NCBI RefSeq assembly: GCF_004349135.1
Contig: NZ_SMFN01000002.1
Span: 280,318-344,317, forward strand
Direction: 5' to 3'
Length of the DNA stretch: 64,000 bases
From: Flavobacterium sandaracinum
Lineage (GTDB): Bacteria; Bacteroidota; Bacteroidia; Flavobacteriales; Flavobacteriaceae
Shown here: positions 44,955 to 53,822 of the stretch, one piece after another
Layout of the letters: every line of letters begins with the position of its first letter
Position numbering within the stretch: the stretch's first letter is position 1
Made by a program: the position numbers and the translations under genes
Notes under the pieces: model-generated
Told to the model about the DNA's origin: nothing
Database searches by the model: none
The model's input: the letters and a program-made list of their open reading frames with translations, nothing else

Positions 44955-45335
44955 TTATTTTTTTAGGGATAAAATATAGGTTGCCATTGATTTTGCATCA
45001 TCCTTTTTTAATGACGCATGCGCTGACATGGGTATAGCACCCCAAACTCCAGAACCCCCTTTTATAATTTTACCAGTTAGATAGGCAACATTTTTATCAG
45101 TTAGAGGATATTTTTTAGCGATTTCTAAATAGGAGGGACCTATCAGTTTTTTGTCCAATTTATGGCATCCTATACAATCCGATTTAGCAATAAGTTTTTC
45201 ACCATCTGATGCTTGAAAAACAGTATTAGTTATTTTACTGGTAGTAGTATATTTTGTGTCTAAATTATCATCAGAAAATGAGGTTAAACCAATTAAAGCA
45301 ACCCCAAAAAGCAAATATTTTAATTTCATTTTCAT
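44955..45335 (-). CDS. c-type cytochrome, exported
   Basis: 126 residues with an N-terminal signal (residues 1-20). One haem site is visible: Cys54-Ile-Gly-Cys57-His58 in KSDCIGCHKLD, with the axial Met103 in AIPMSAH. It is a small class I cytochrome, similar to those that follow the sorbosone or glucose dehydrogenase genes. It is the natural electron acceptor for the GMC flavoenzyme encoded in the same operon, passing electrons to the respiratory chain. Confidence 0.92.
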   Translation of the reverse strand: MKMKLKYLLFGVALIGLTSFSDDNLDTKYTTTSKITNTVFQASDGEKLIAKSDCIGCHKLDKKLIGPSYLEIAKKYPLTDKNVAYLTGKIIKGGSGVWGAIPMSAHASLKKDDAKSMATYILSLKK

Positions 45336-45348
45336 TACAATTTAAGTT

Positions 45349-46401
45349 TTATAGTCCTAAGTTTTTTCTATTAAAAGCCTTATTTGTTTCCACCGCTGCA
45401 AAATCATCAAATGCTTTGTCAGTAACTTTTATAATATGATTTTTTATAAATTCGGCTCCTTCACGCGCACCATCTTCTTGGTTTTTAATACAACATTCCC
45501 ATTCCATCACTGCCCAACCTTTGAAATCATATTGTGCCAATTTGCTGAAAATGGTTTTAAAATCAATTTGACCATCTCCCGGGGAACGATAGCGTCCAGC
45601 ACGGTTTACCCAACTTTGATATCCTCCAAAAGTTCCTTGCTTTCCGGTAGGATTAAACTCGGCATCTTTTACGTGAAACGCTTTGATTCTTTCATGGTAA
45701 AAATCGATATATTGAATGTAATCCAATTGCTGTAATACAAAATGTGAGGGATCATATAATAAACAAGCTCTAGAATGGTTATTGACCGCTTTCAAAAACA
45801 TTTCATACGTTTCACCATCAAATAAATCTTCTCCTGGATGAATTTCATAGCAAAGATCAACCCCATTTTGATCAAACTCATTTAAAATAGGTAACCAGCG
45901 TTTAGCCAATTCAGCAAATCCATCTTCTACTAAACCTGGGGGTCTTTGTGGCCAAGGGTGAAAATATTGCCAAAGCAAAGAACCACTAAATGTTGCATGT
46001 GCATTCAATCCTAAATTTTGGGATGCTTTTGCAGCATATTTCAATTGCTGAACAGCCCATTCTTGTCTTGCTTTTGGTTTTCCATGAACATTTTTTGGTG
46101 CAAAAGCATCAAAAAAATCATCATAAGCAGGATGAACAGCCACTAACTGACCTTGTAAATGAGTGGATAATTCTGTTATTTCTAATCCGTAAGAAGCAAT
46201 TGTACCTTTAAGTTCTTCAGCATACGTTTTACTTTCCGCTGCCAATTTCAGATCAATAAATCGAGTATCTAATGTTGGCATTTGGATCCCTTTAAAACCC
46301 AAATCAGCTGCCCATTTACAAATTCCATCTAAAGAATTAAAAGGAGCTTCATCACTGATGAATTGTGCTAAAAATACTGCAGGACCTTGTATTGTTGTCA
46401 T
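45349..46401 (-). CDS. Sugar phosphate isomerase/epimerase, cytoplasmic
   Basis: 350 residues, without a signal peptide, in contrast to the other two TIM-barrel genes of the operon. Barrel motifs include KGIQMPTLDTRFIDL, VDLCYEIHPGEDLFDG (Glu/His), CLLYDPSHFVLQQLD (Asp, His), AFHVKDAEFNPTG, and WAVMEWECCIKN (Glu). The four acidic/His ligands of a divalent metal are thus in place. It should isomerise the sugar once it is inside the cell. Confidence 0.9.
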   Translation of the reverse strand: MTTIQGPAVFLAQFISDEAPFNSLDGICKWAADLGFKGIQMPTLDTRFIDLKLAAESKTYAEELKGTIASYGLEITELSTHLQGQLVAVHPAYDDFFDAFAPKNVHGKPKARQEWAVQQLKYAAKASQNLGLNAHATFSGSLLWQYFHPWPQRPPGLVEDGFAELAKRWLPILNEFDQNGVDLCYEIHPGEDLFDGETYEMFLKAVNNHSRACLLYDPSHFVLQQLDYIQYIDFYHERIKAFHVKDAEFNPTGKQGTFGGYQSWVNRAGRYRSPGDGQIDFKTIFSKLAQYDFKGWAVMEWECCIKNQEDGAREGAEFIKNHIIKVTDKAFDDFAAVETNKAFNRKNLGL

Positions 46402-46440
46402 ATTATAATTTGTCTAAAACTTTTAGGAATTCCTTATTTA

Positions 46441-47604
46441 TTATAAAACGTAAGGAGTCCATTTTTTATCTGATTGTGATGATGCTACTACATTGTCTAT
46501 AAACGCCATTCCTCGTAATCCATCTTCGACAGAAGGAAAGTCTAGCATTTCAGGAGTTGGTTCGGTACCATCTAATTTGCATCCCAGTGTTAAAGCAAAG
46601 TTGCGATAAATATTGGCAAATGCTTCTAAGTATCCTTCAGGATGTCCGCCCGGAGTGCGGCAATTGTGAGTTGCAAAAGATGATAAATTGCTATAATTAG
46701 ATCCGGCTCTTAAAACTTGTGTTGGTTCATCTAGCCATCTTACGGTTAAAGTATTAGGGTCATGCTGAAACCATTCTATTCCACCTTTTTCACCATAAAC
46801 TCTTATTTTTAAAGCATTTTCTTCTCCGGCAGCAACTTGTGATGCTATTAAAACACCTTTGGCGCCATTATCAAATTTCAACAAGACTGCTCCATCATCA
46901 TCCATTATGCGTCCTTCGACTAATGTATTTAGTTCTGCACAAACATCGGTGATTTTTGCACCGGTAATATATTCAGCTAAATGTGAGGCATGTGTTCCAA
47001 TATCGCCCATAACAGAGCTTTTACCGGATTTTTTTGGATCCGTTCTCCAAGCCGCTTGTGTGTTTCCTTCTTTTTCAGAAAGGGTACTCAGCCACCCTTG
47101 AGGATATTCAACCCAAACTTTTCTAATATTGCCCAGTTTTCTCTCACGCACCATAGCTTTTGCTTGTTTTACCATTGGATAACCAGAGTAGGTATGTGTT
47201 AAGCAAAGTATTAGTCCTGTTTCTTCCACTTTTTGTTTCAATAGTTTTGCTTCTTCCAATGAAAAAGTCATTGGTTTTTCAATTACGACATTAAAACCAT
47301 GCTCCAAAGCCATCATTGCAGGTGCAAAATGTGCAAAATTTGGTGTAACAATGGTGACAAAATCGATTCTTTCATCAGCAGGTAAAGCCGCCTCCGCTTT
47401 GATCATTTCTTCAAAGGTCAAATATATTCTTGAGTCCGGAAGAAATAAAGCCTTTCCTGATGCGAGAGCAGTCTCGGGTCTGATGCTTAAGGCACCACAA
47501 CTTAATTCTATAAGTCCATCCATATTGGCGGCTAAACGGTGAATTGCTCCTATAAAAGCATCTTGGCCACCGCCAACCATTCCCATTCTTAATTTTCTCA
47601 TCAT
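46441..47604 (-). CDS. Gfo/Idh/MocA-family oxidoreductase, cytoplasmic
   Basis: 387 residues. It starts MRKLRMGMVGGGQDAFIGAI, a dinucleotide-binding loop, and has the family motif VVIEKPMTFSLEEA with the catalytic Lys. The second half carries GDIGTHASHLAEYITG, whose Asp and His complete the active site. No signal is seen. It is probably the enzyme that reduces a 3-keto sugar back to the ordinary sugar inside the cell with NADH or NADPH. The 7-bp spacing to the GMC gene indicates coupling. Confidence 0.92.
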   Translation of the reverse strand: MMRKLRMGMVGGGQDAFIGAIHRLAANMDGLIELSCGALSIRPETALASGKALFLPDSRIYLTFEEMIKAEAALPADERIDFVTIVTPNFAHFAPAMMALEHGFNVVIEKPMTFSLEEAKLLKQKVEETGLILCLTHTYSGYPMVKQAKAMVRERKLGNIRKVWVEYPQGWLSTLSEKEGNTQAAWRTDPKKSGKSSVMGDIGTHASHLAEYITGAKITDVCAELNTLVEGRIMDDDGAVLLKFDNGAKGVLIASQVAAGEENALKIRVYGEKGGIEWFQHDPNTLTVRWLDEPTQVLRAGSNYSNLSSFATHNCRTPGGHPEGYLEAFANIYRNFALTLGCKLDGTEPTPEMLDFPSVEDGLRGMAFIDNVVASSQSDKKWTPYVL

Positions 47605-47611
47605 GATGAAC

Positions 47612-49315
47612 CTAAATATTTCCTTTTTTTAATTCTTTTACTGCGTAATCACAAGCACGAGCTGTTAAAGCCATAAATGTTAATGATGGATTTTGGCAAG
47701 CCACAGAGGGCATACAAGCCCCGTCAGTGACAAATACATTACTCACTTCATGTAATTGATTCCACTTATTTAGTACCGAATCTTTAGGATCGTTCCCCAT
47801 TCTGGCAGTACCCATTTCATGTATAGCCATTCCAGGATAACAATCATTATCGTATGTTTTAACATTTTTAATTCCAGAAGCTTCCAACATCTCAGCTGCA
47901 TCATTCATCATATCTTCGCGCATTTTTGCTTCGTTCTCTTTGTATTCACAATCAATAGCCAAAACAGGTTGTCCCCATTTGTCTTTTTTAGTATGGTCGA
48001 TGTACACTTTGTTCTCGTAATAAGGTAACATTTCTCCAAAACCACCCAATCCCATACTCCAAGAATCAGCAGGCAATGACATGGTAGCTTTAAAGTTTTC
48101 ACCAAACGCTAATTCGGCAACTTCTTTGTGCCATGATCCTCTGCTGGCACCACCTTGGTAACCAAAACCGCGTAAATAATCTCTTTTATCATTTCCTACA
48201 TTCTGGTATCGTGGAATGTAAATCCCGTTGGCTCTTCTTCCGTAGGTATATTTATCTTCAAAACCTTCAGCAGTTCCTTCCGCTCCACAACGGAAATGAT
48301 GATCCATTAAATTATGTCCTAATTGTCCACTGGCGTTACCCATTCCATTGGGATGTGCCTCTGAAGTTGAATTCAATAACAAGAAAGTAGAACCTAAAGT
48401 GGAAGCATTGACAAAAACAATTTTGGCATAAAACTCCATGGTCTCATTTGTTTCTGCATCAATAACCATTACGCCTTTTGCTTTTTTGGTGTCTTTGTCA
48501 TAAATAATATGATTTACAATAGAGTAGGGTCTAACCGTTAATCTATTAGTAGCCATAGCAGCAGGCAATGTTGATGATTGTGTACTAAAATAAGCTCCAA
48601 ACGGACAACCACGGCTGCACAAATTTCTATATTGACAACTACCGCGTCCTTTATGAGGTACCGTCAAATTAGCGGTACGTCCAATAGTAAGAATTCGAGT
48701 TTTATTGTAATGTTTTTCAAGTCTTTCTTTAACTGATTTTTCTACACAGTTCAGATCCATTGGTGGTAAAAATTTTCCATCTGGTAAAAGAGGCCAGTTT
48801 TCAGCTTGCCCACTGATTCCTGCAAATTTCTCTACATAATCGTACCATTTTGTAATATCTTTATAACGAATAGGCCAATCATTACCATGACCATCTTTAG
48901 CATTATCTTCAAAGTTATGGTCACTAAAACGGTAACTTTGACGACCCCACATCAACGATTTTCCACCCACGTGAAATCCTCTGTACCAGTCAAAACGTTT
49001 GTCTTCCGTGTACGGACATTCTAAATCATTTACCCACCATTTTTCTGTGGCTTCATTATAAGGATAATCTCTCGTTTGTACTGGATGTGTTCTTTTTTGT
49101 TCTTCTGTGAGTTTACCTGCATGCTCAAATTCCCAAGGGGCTTTCATGGCAGATTCATAATCTGTAATATGTTCAATATTCATTCCGCGTTCTAGCATCA
49201 AAACTTTTAACCCTTTTTCAGTAAGTTCTTTTGCAGCCCAACCGCCACTAATTCCTGATCCTACAACAATAGCATCGTATGTATTTTCCGCTTTTAAATT
49301 GGTATTTATATTCAC
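47612..49315 (-). CDS. GMC-family flavin oxidoreductase (candidate glycoside 3-dehydrogenase catalytic subunit)
   Basis: 567 residues. The FAD-binding start is AIVVGSGISGGWAAKELTEK; FHVGGKSLMWGRQSYRF provides the flavin loop, and a Cys-rich stretch CQYRNLCSRGCPFGAYFST resembles the iron-sulfur-like insert of membrane-linked GMC dehydrogenases. C-terminal AIHEMGTARMGND holds the His of the active site. There is no own signal peptide; the subunit-3-like partner gene 48 bp upstream has one, so the pair may be exported together. With that partner and the cytochrome c it forms a periplasmic sugar dehydrogenase. Confidence 0.92.
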   Translation of the reverse strand: MNINTNLKAENTYDAIVVGSGISGGWAAKELTEKGLKVLMLERGMNIEHITDYESAMKAPWEFEHAGKLTEEQKRTHPVQTRDYPYNEATEKWWVNDLECPYTEDKRFDWYRGFHVGGKSLMWGRQSYRFSDHNFEDNAKDGHGNDWPIRYKDITKWYDYVEKFAGISGQAENWPLLPDGKFLPPMDLNCVEKSVKERLEKHYNKTRILTIGRTANLTVPHKGRGSCQYRNLCSRGCPFGAYFSTQSSTLPAAMATNRLTVRPYSIVNHIIYDKDTKKAKGVMVIDAETNETMEFYAKIVFVNASTLGSTFLLLNSTSEAHPNGMGNASGQLGHNLMDHHFRCGAEGTAEGFEDKYTYGRRANGIYIPRYQNVGNDKRDYLRGFGYQGGASRGSWHKEVAELAFGENFKATMSLPADSWSMGLGGFGEMLPYYENKVYIDHTKKDKWGQPVLAIDCEYKENEAKMREDMMNDAAEMLEASGIKNVKTYDNDCYPGMAIHEMGTARMGNDPKDSVLNKWNQLHEVSNVFVTDGACMPSVACQNPSLTFMALTARACDYAVKELKKGNI

Positions 49316-49363
49316 GTGTAGTATTTTTTATTTATTAAAATAGTTTAAGATAATCGCTGAAAA

Positions 49364-49927
49364 TTAATTGGTTGCCCAAGCTTTTTGACCTGGTACATAA
49401 GTAGCATTTCCATCATAACGTCCGGGAACAGGTAAATATTCACGCGCTTGTGTACATCCTATTTCTGAAGAATAATACCCTAAAAGCGTTAAGTCTCTAG
49501 CTAATAAAAAGAAAGAAGGAGTTCTGTTGCTGGCAATTGCCTCATCACGCAAGGAAGTCATCAGTTTTTGACGTTCTTCAACAGACATTGACAAGAAATC
49601 TTTACCAAAATCTTTTGAACATTGGTATTGCATCGTTTTCAATCCAGCCGCAAAAATTTCTTGTAATTTTGCAGGATAACAATCTTTAATCATCATTGGA
49701 ATAAAAGCACCCAATCCTGCAGCTTTAGCTCCTGGTGAAGAGGCTGTAGTTGGTATAATGATATCAGCGAATTCAGCCAAAATTTCTTCATCTGTAGCAG
49801 AAAAAGACACCTGATTTTTTTCTTGTTCGGGCAAAGTAAAACTTTCAAATAAAACGCCCATTGTAGTTGCTGAGATTGCGCTTCCCATCAAAAACGCAAC
49901 GCTTTTAATTGCTTCTCTTCTATTCAT
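49364..49927 (-). CDS. Gluconate 2-dehydrogenase subunit 3-like protein
   Basis: 187 residues. The Tat-type start MNRREAIKSVAFLMGSAI precedes the subunit-3 domain: EEILAEFADIIIPTTASSPGA, KAAGLGAFIPMMIKDC, SFFLLARDLTLLGYYSSEIG. This family forms the small subunit of GMC-type dehydrogenases and is needed for export and folding of the flavin subunit. It is the first gene of the operon, so it is translated just before the GMC partner. Confidence 0.93.
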   Translation of the reverse strand: MNRREAIKSVAFLMGSAISATTMGVLFESFTLPEQEKNQVSFSATDEEILAEFADIIIPTTASSPGAKAAGLGAFIPMMIKDCYPAKLQEIFAAGLKTMQYQCSKDFGKDFLSMSVEERQKLMTSLRDEAIASNRTPSFFLLARDLTLLGYYSSEIGCTQAREYLPVPGRYDGNATYVPGQKAWATN

Positions 49928-50052
49928 TTGCTAATTATTAAAATTGTTGATTATTCTTAAATTATTATAACTATACAATAATAAAGAAAAAAAAAACAGC
50001 TTAATTTTTTTTATGTTAAATTATTGCATAATTCCATATTTTTCAAATTATT

Positions 50053-50065
50053 AAGGGAATCCCTT
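50053..50065. promoter_or_regulatory. 13-bp palindrome, candidate operator of the sugar operon
   Basis: AAGGGA-A-TCCCTT is a perfect inverted repeat about 125 bp upstream of the first gene of the sugar operon. The size suits a dimeric repressor or activator. No regulator gene is adjacent. Confidence 0.4.
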
Positions 50066-50171
50066 TAAAAAATTCAGTAAACACTATCTGTAATCTACTA
50101 AAACAAGAAAAAAAATTTAATTTAAAAAATAGAAAATGACTAAAAACTGTTTTATTTAGTAATTTTAGTTT

Positions 50172-50199
50172 AATTTAATAAGTTATAACTTATTAAATT
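50172..50199. repeat. 28-bp perfect AT-rich palindrome
   Basis: The half-site AATTTAATAAGTTA is followed directly by its exact complement. A perfect 28-bp palindrome is unusual even in AT-rich DNA. It could be an operator or a stem. There is no T-run in transcript sense, so it is not a standard terminator. Confidence 0.5.
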
Positions 50200-50427
50200 T
50201 GAAGTAATTTTCATTATAACTGTTTTCAATGCGTTAAAATGACATTATTGATGAAAAAATCGAACTTGAAAAAAAATAAAATTTGAGTACTTTAATGGAA
50301 GCGAATTAAACAGCTAGAAGAGAGACTATTTAGAGTAAAAGAAACAGTTAAATGAAAATTTAATAAAGGAAATACAAAAAAAATAGTGTGAATAAGAGAA
50401 ATTAAAATGGTATTAATTATAAAAAAT

Positions 50428-51618
50428 TTATCTTTCAAATAAACCGAGTGTTCCTCCAACCCAATCTTTATCTTGGTTGAATTTTACACCTATCATTTCA
50501 CCACGACTTAATCGTACCAAGTTGCAGACTAGAGTAGGAGCGGCATCTTCTTTTTTCCAAATACAAAGCACACGAACTTCTGCTTTTACTTTTCCATTAG
50601 GAGATTGAACAATGGGTAGATAGTTCACCTTTTTTTGAAGAATATAAAGTTCTTTTTCTATTACCGCTTCAATATCCGCTTTAGTAACATGGAAAATAAC
50701 GCCTGTTCCTGAAAAGGAGAACAAGGGCTTCAAAACATAATTTTCTAAATCTTCAGGAATTTCCTCAAGTTCACTTAAGAGTGTGGTTTCAATGAAATAT
50801 TTCCCACTTAGGAAAGGTAAAATAAATTTACTGATTCTGAAAAACCAATTGGGGTGACCGGCCCATTCGACATCAAGATCATCGGAGAAATTGAAATCAA
50901 GTTTTAAATCTGTACGCAAATCCAATTCATCAAAAATAACTCGATTGTAGATTCTTTTGACGAGAACTTCATTTCCGTTCGCATTTTTATAGAATAATTG
51001 TTTGCCTTTCTTGATCAAATCAGTAACACATACAATTGGGATGCCTACATCTCTTTTGCAATAATAAAAATCAATCTTGGTATTCTGTTTTTCAGGCTCA
51101 ATTTCGAGTAGAATTACATTTTCCTTCGGATGATTATTGCAAATTGCTTCCTCTAATATATCTAGGTATTCTTGCGGTTCAATGTTATTTATAAAAGGAG
51201 TTAATTCACTTAGAAAGGGAAAATGGTTTTGAAACTTTTCATATAAATTAAACTGATAATTGTACAAAGAAGGAAATCCTTGCACCTCGATTAGTTTAGG
51301 AATAATTTGACCGTCTTCTTCACAAATTCCAAAATCAATGGCTAAAAAAGTAGTGTGATTATCCTCATTTGGAACTTTATGATTAAGCTCTAATGATCTG
51401 TTAGTAATTGACTTAAAGTCTTCTTTCTTAATGAAGGCTATAACATCATTACAACCTTCAATTAATTGTTCTTTTAACTCTTTCGAAATAAAGAAAGGAG
51501 TTTCAGCTAAACGAAAAGTGGGCAAATAATTAAAATCGGAAGCAATATCATTTTTAAATTCCTGATATTTCTTTTCTGTAAACTGAGCATTAAATAACTC
51601 CCGATATTTTGTAATCAT
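50428..51618 (-). CDS. ATP-grasp-like ligase, unassigned
   Basis: 396 residues without signal or membrane segments. The C-terminal half shows ATP-grasp-like elements: YVLKPLFSFSGTGVIFHV (Lys plus glycine loop) and KAEVRVLCIWKKEDA. The preceding region FLAIDFGICEEDG and LIEVQGFPSLYN recalls the Glu-rich metal site seen in circularly permuted ATP-grasp or glutathionylspermidine-synthase-like enzymes. It is the last gene of the minus-strand set that also encodes a class I amidotransferase, a YbdK ligase and another ATP-grasp ligase. Function unknown; amide-bond formation is the best guess. Confidence 0.7.
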   Translation of the reverse strand: MITKYRELFNAQFTEKKYQEFKNDIASDFNYLPTFRLAETPFFISKELKEQLIEGCNDVIAFIKKEDFKSITNRSLELNHKVPNEDNHTTFLAIDFGICEEDGQIIPKLIEVQGFPSLYNYQFNLYEKFQNHFPFLSELTPFINNIEPQEYLDILEEAICNNHPKENVILLEIEPEKQNTKIDFYYCKRDVGIPIVCVTDLIKKGKQLFYKNANGNEVLVKRIYNRVIFDELDLRTDLKLDFNFSDDLDVEWAGHPNWFFRISKFILPFLSGKYFIETTLLSELEEIPEDLENYVLKPLFSFSGTGVIFHVTKADIEAVIEKELYILQKKVNYLPIVQSPNGKVKAEVRVLCIWKKEDAAPTLVCNLVRLSRGEMIGVKFNQDKDWVGGTLGLFER

Positions 51619-51633
51619 TTGGAATGTTTTAAG

Positions 51634-52464
51634 TTAGTTGGAGAATGTTTTTTTCGTTTTCATCAAGTCATTAATTGCTATTCGAAGGAAATTAGGGATC
51701 AATGTTTCATTTGTTCTGTAAATTTTATCATCATCTAATAAATCTTCCAGCATGTTTCTGAATTTCTTTTTACCTTTCATCGCCTTAATTTTTTCTTTTG
51801 CCTCTTTATTTCTCAAGTGAGAGACAAAGCTTATTGGATCTGCTTCAGGATGAAATTGTGTACCTACAAAATAATCAGTAAAACGAACCGCCATAATCGC
51901 ACGCTCGTACTGTACATGATCTCTGATTTTTTCTAATGAAATAATCTTGGCTCCTTTTTTAGCAAAAACACTTAACTTAGGTTGTACCACTTGATAATCT
52001 CTTGAATCAATTGCATAAAAAGGATCTGCTAAACCTTCAAATAAAGGATCTAGTTGTCCTTCGTTCGTTTTATGCATAGTCATCACTCCAAAAGAAGTAT
52101 CATTTCTTTTGGTTACCGTTGCCAGTCCAAAATGAAGACATGCCATCTGAAAAGAATGACAAATAAACAAAACGTGTTTTTTTACTGCGTTTTCAGCATT
52201 CCATTTGTTCAATGAATCAATAAATTCATAGTATTTCACATCCCAATTTCCATCTCCAATTAAAGGGTTTCCGGGACCACCAGTCGAAATATAAATATCA
52301 AATAATTTTATATCAGGTAATTCACTTTTTTGTCGAACATCAAATATTTTAAAACTTACCACCGGACTAAATCTATTGATAATTTCGATAATGCAACGCA
52401 TTCCCTGGTTAGGTTCTCCGTTGTACATATCTAAAAGGGCGATTTTTATGATTTTATTGGACAT
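51634..52464 (-). CDS. Class I glutamine amidotransferase-like protein (GMP synthase-type domain)
   Basis: 276 residues. The glutaminase fold has ISTGGPGNPL as the oxyanion strand, Cys102 in LFICHSFQMA as nucleophile, and His/Glu in GTQFHPEADP. The classical GxCxGxQ elbow is altered to ICHSFQ, but the catalytic Cys is kept. A C-terminal extension of about 60 mostly helical, charged residues follows (LRNKEAKEKIKAMKGKKKF). No partner synthase domain is attached, so it may give ammonia to one of the ligases in this cluster or hydrolyse a gamma-glutamyl product. Confidence 0.85.
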   Translation of the reverse strand: MSNKIIKIALLDMYNGEPNQGMRCIIEIINRFSPVVSFKIFDVRQKSELPDIKLFDIYISTGGPGNPLIGDGNWDVKYYEFIDSLNKWNAENAVKKHVLFICHSFQMACLHFGLATVTKRNDTSFGVMTMHKTNEGQLDPLFEGLADPFYAIDSRDYQVVQPKLSVFAKKGAKIISLEKIRDHVQYERAIMAVRFTDYFVGTQFHPEADPISFVSHLRNKEAKEKIKAMKGKKKFRNMLEDLLDDDKIYRTNETLIPNFLRIAINDLMKTKKTFSN

Positions 52465-52641
52465 AATCTATTTTTAAAAACAATGTGCAAAGGTAACTTA
52501 TATTTAATGACGCCCGGCAAAACATACTAAGCGTTTTTATGGCACAGATTTACCAAGTATAATCTGTAAATCAGCGGTTGATTTTGTAAAGGATTTGCAT
52601 GACATTTAAATAATACCCGTTCAGGATAGTCTCCTTGTTTT

Positions 52642-53751
52642 TTATAATCCTTTAGTAAATTCGCCAGTTATAAAGTCAACTACTCTAGACAAATCTCCTG
52701 TTTCGTTAAAAATTGCGAGTTGCTTATCAGCTCCAGTTCCATTTTTCAGAATTTCATGAACGTAATTTATATCGGAACGACTTCCTAATTCGTCTACAAC
52801 ATCATCAATGAAATCAAGTAATTCCAGAATTAGCATTTTGGTTTCCACTTCTTTTTGCAAACCAAAATCAATCATGTTATTTTCAATTCCGTAACGTGCT
52901 GCACGAAATTTATTTTCTTTAATCAAAGCCAGTCGGTACACGTTAAAACTGGTATTATTCATATTCAATTTATAGAGTTTGGCGACAATTGCTTGAATAA
53001 TAGCGACGATACAAATGGTTTCATCCACTGTCAATGACATATCACAAATCCGGAATTCAATCGTGTTGTAAAAAGGGTGTAATCGTAAATCCCACCAAAT
53101 TTTCTTTGGGTTATCAATACAATTTGTCTTTACCAGAGTTTCCAGATAATTATCATAGGAACTAACCGAATCAAAATATTCCGGCAAACCTGTCCTTGGA
53201 AATTTATCAAAAACCTTTGTTCTAAAAGATTTATAGCCTGTTTGTCTTCCTTCCCAAAAAGGGGAATTAGTCGAAAGCGCAAAGATGTGCGGCAAGAAAT
53301 AAGTGGCCTGATTCATCAATTGTAAGCCAATTTCACGATTTTCAATACCTACATGACAATGCATTCCAAAAATCAAATTAGAACGCGCCGCATCCTGCAA
53401 TTCATTTACTATATCGTGGTATCGTGGATCGTCCGTAATGGGCTGATCCTGCCATTTTGAAAACGGATGCGTTCCCGCTCCACCCACAATAAGATCTTGT
53501 TTGTCTGCCAATTCAACGATTTTAGAACGTAAAAATCGAATCTCATTTCTGGCATCATTTACATTATTGCAAATATTAGTGCCCACTTCAACCACAGATT
53601 GATGCATTTCAGCCTTAACCTGCTCATTCAAAATTATCTTAGCACCATCCACAATTTTGGATAAATGCGACCGCAAATCTCTAGTTACAGGATCTATAAT
53701 TTGATATTCTTCTTCTACACCAAGTGTGAAAACAGGTAATTTCTTTAACAT
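52642..53751 (-). CDS. YbdK-type carboxylate-amine ligase (GCS2 family)
   Basis: 369 residues. GVEEEYQIID (residues 11-20) is the start motif of the GCS2 family; GAGTHPFSKWQDQPIT, FGMHCHVGIENRE (metal-binding His) and WWDLRLHPFYNTIEFRICD follow in the expected order. YbdK from E. coli has weak glutamate-cysteine ligase activity; the true substrate in most bacteria is unknown. Here it sits in a set of other ligases, which suggests it forms a glutamyl or similar amide bond in a dedicated pathway. Confidence 0.92.
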   Translation of the reverse strand: MLKKLPVFTLGVEEEYQIIDPVTRDLRSHLSKIVDGAKIILNEQVKAEMHQSVVEVGTNICNNVNDARNEIRFLRSKIVELADKQDLIVGGAGTHPFSKWQDQPITDDPRYHDIVNELQDAARSNLIFGMHCHVGIENREIGLQLMNQATYFLPHIFALSTNSPFWEGRQTGYKSFRTKVFDKFPRTGLPEYFDSVSSYDNYLETLVKTNCIDNPKKIWWDLRLHPFYNTIEFRICDMSLTVDETICIVAIIQAIVAKLYKLNMNNTSFNVYRLALIKENKFRAARYGIENNMIDFGLQKEVETKMLILELLDFIDDVVDELGSRSDINYVHEILKNGTGADKQLAIFNETGDLSRVVDFITGEFTKGL

Positions 53752-53756
53752 AATTA

Positions 53757-53822
53757 TTTTTTTAGTGTTCAGTCGCAGTCGCAGTTTTCAGTCTGTTTAC
53801 TGAATACTGCGACTGAAAACTA
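53757..53822. repeat. CAGTCGCAGT palindromic spacer repeat
   Basis: TTCAGTCGCAGTCGCAGTTT and TGAATACTGCGACTGAAAAC form a long imperfect hairpin around CAGTCTGTTTACTG. It fills the 68-bp spacer between two ligase genes. Similar phrases are common in flavobacterial spacers. Confidence 0.6.

Larger units (their letters stand above)
49928..50427. other. 500-bp AT-rich intergenic region with two palindromes
   Basis: This spacer lies between the 3' end of the amidoligase gene set and the 5' end of the sugar operon, both on the minus strand. It should therefore hold the terminator of the former and the promoter of the latter. Two palindromes stand out, at 50053-50065 and 50172-50199. No open reading frame of note, RNA gene or clear -7 box was found. 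Confidence 0.6.
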
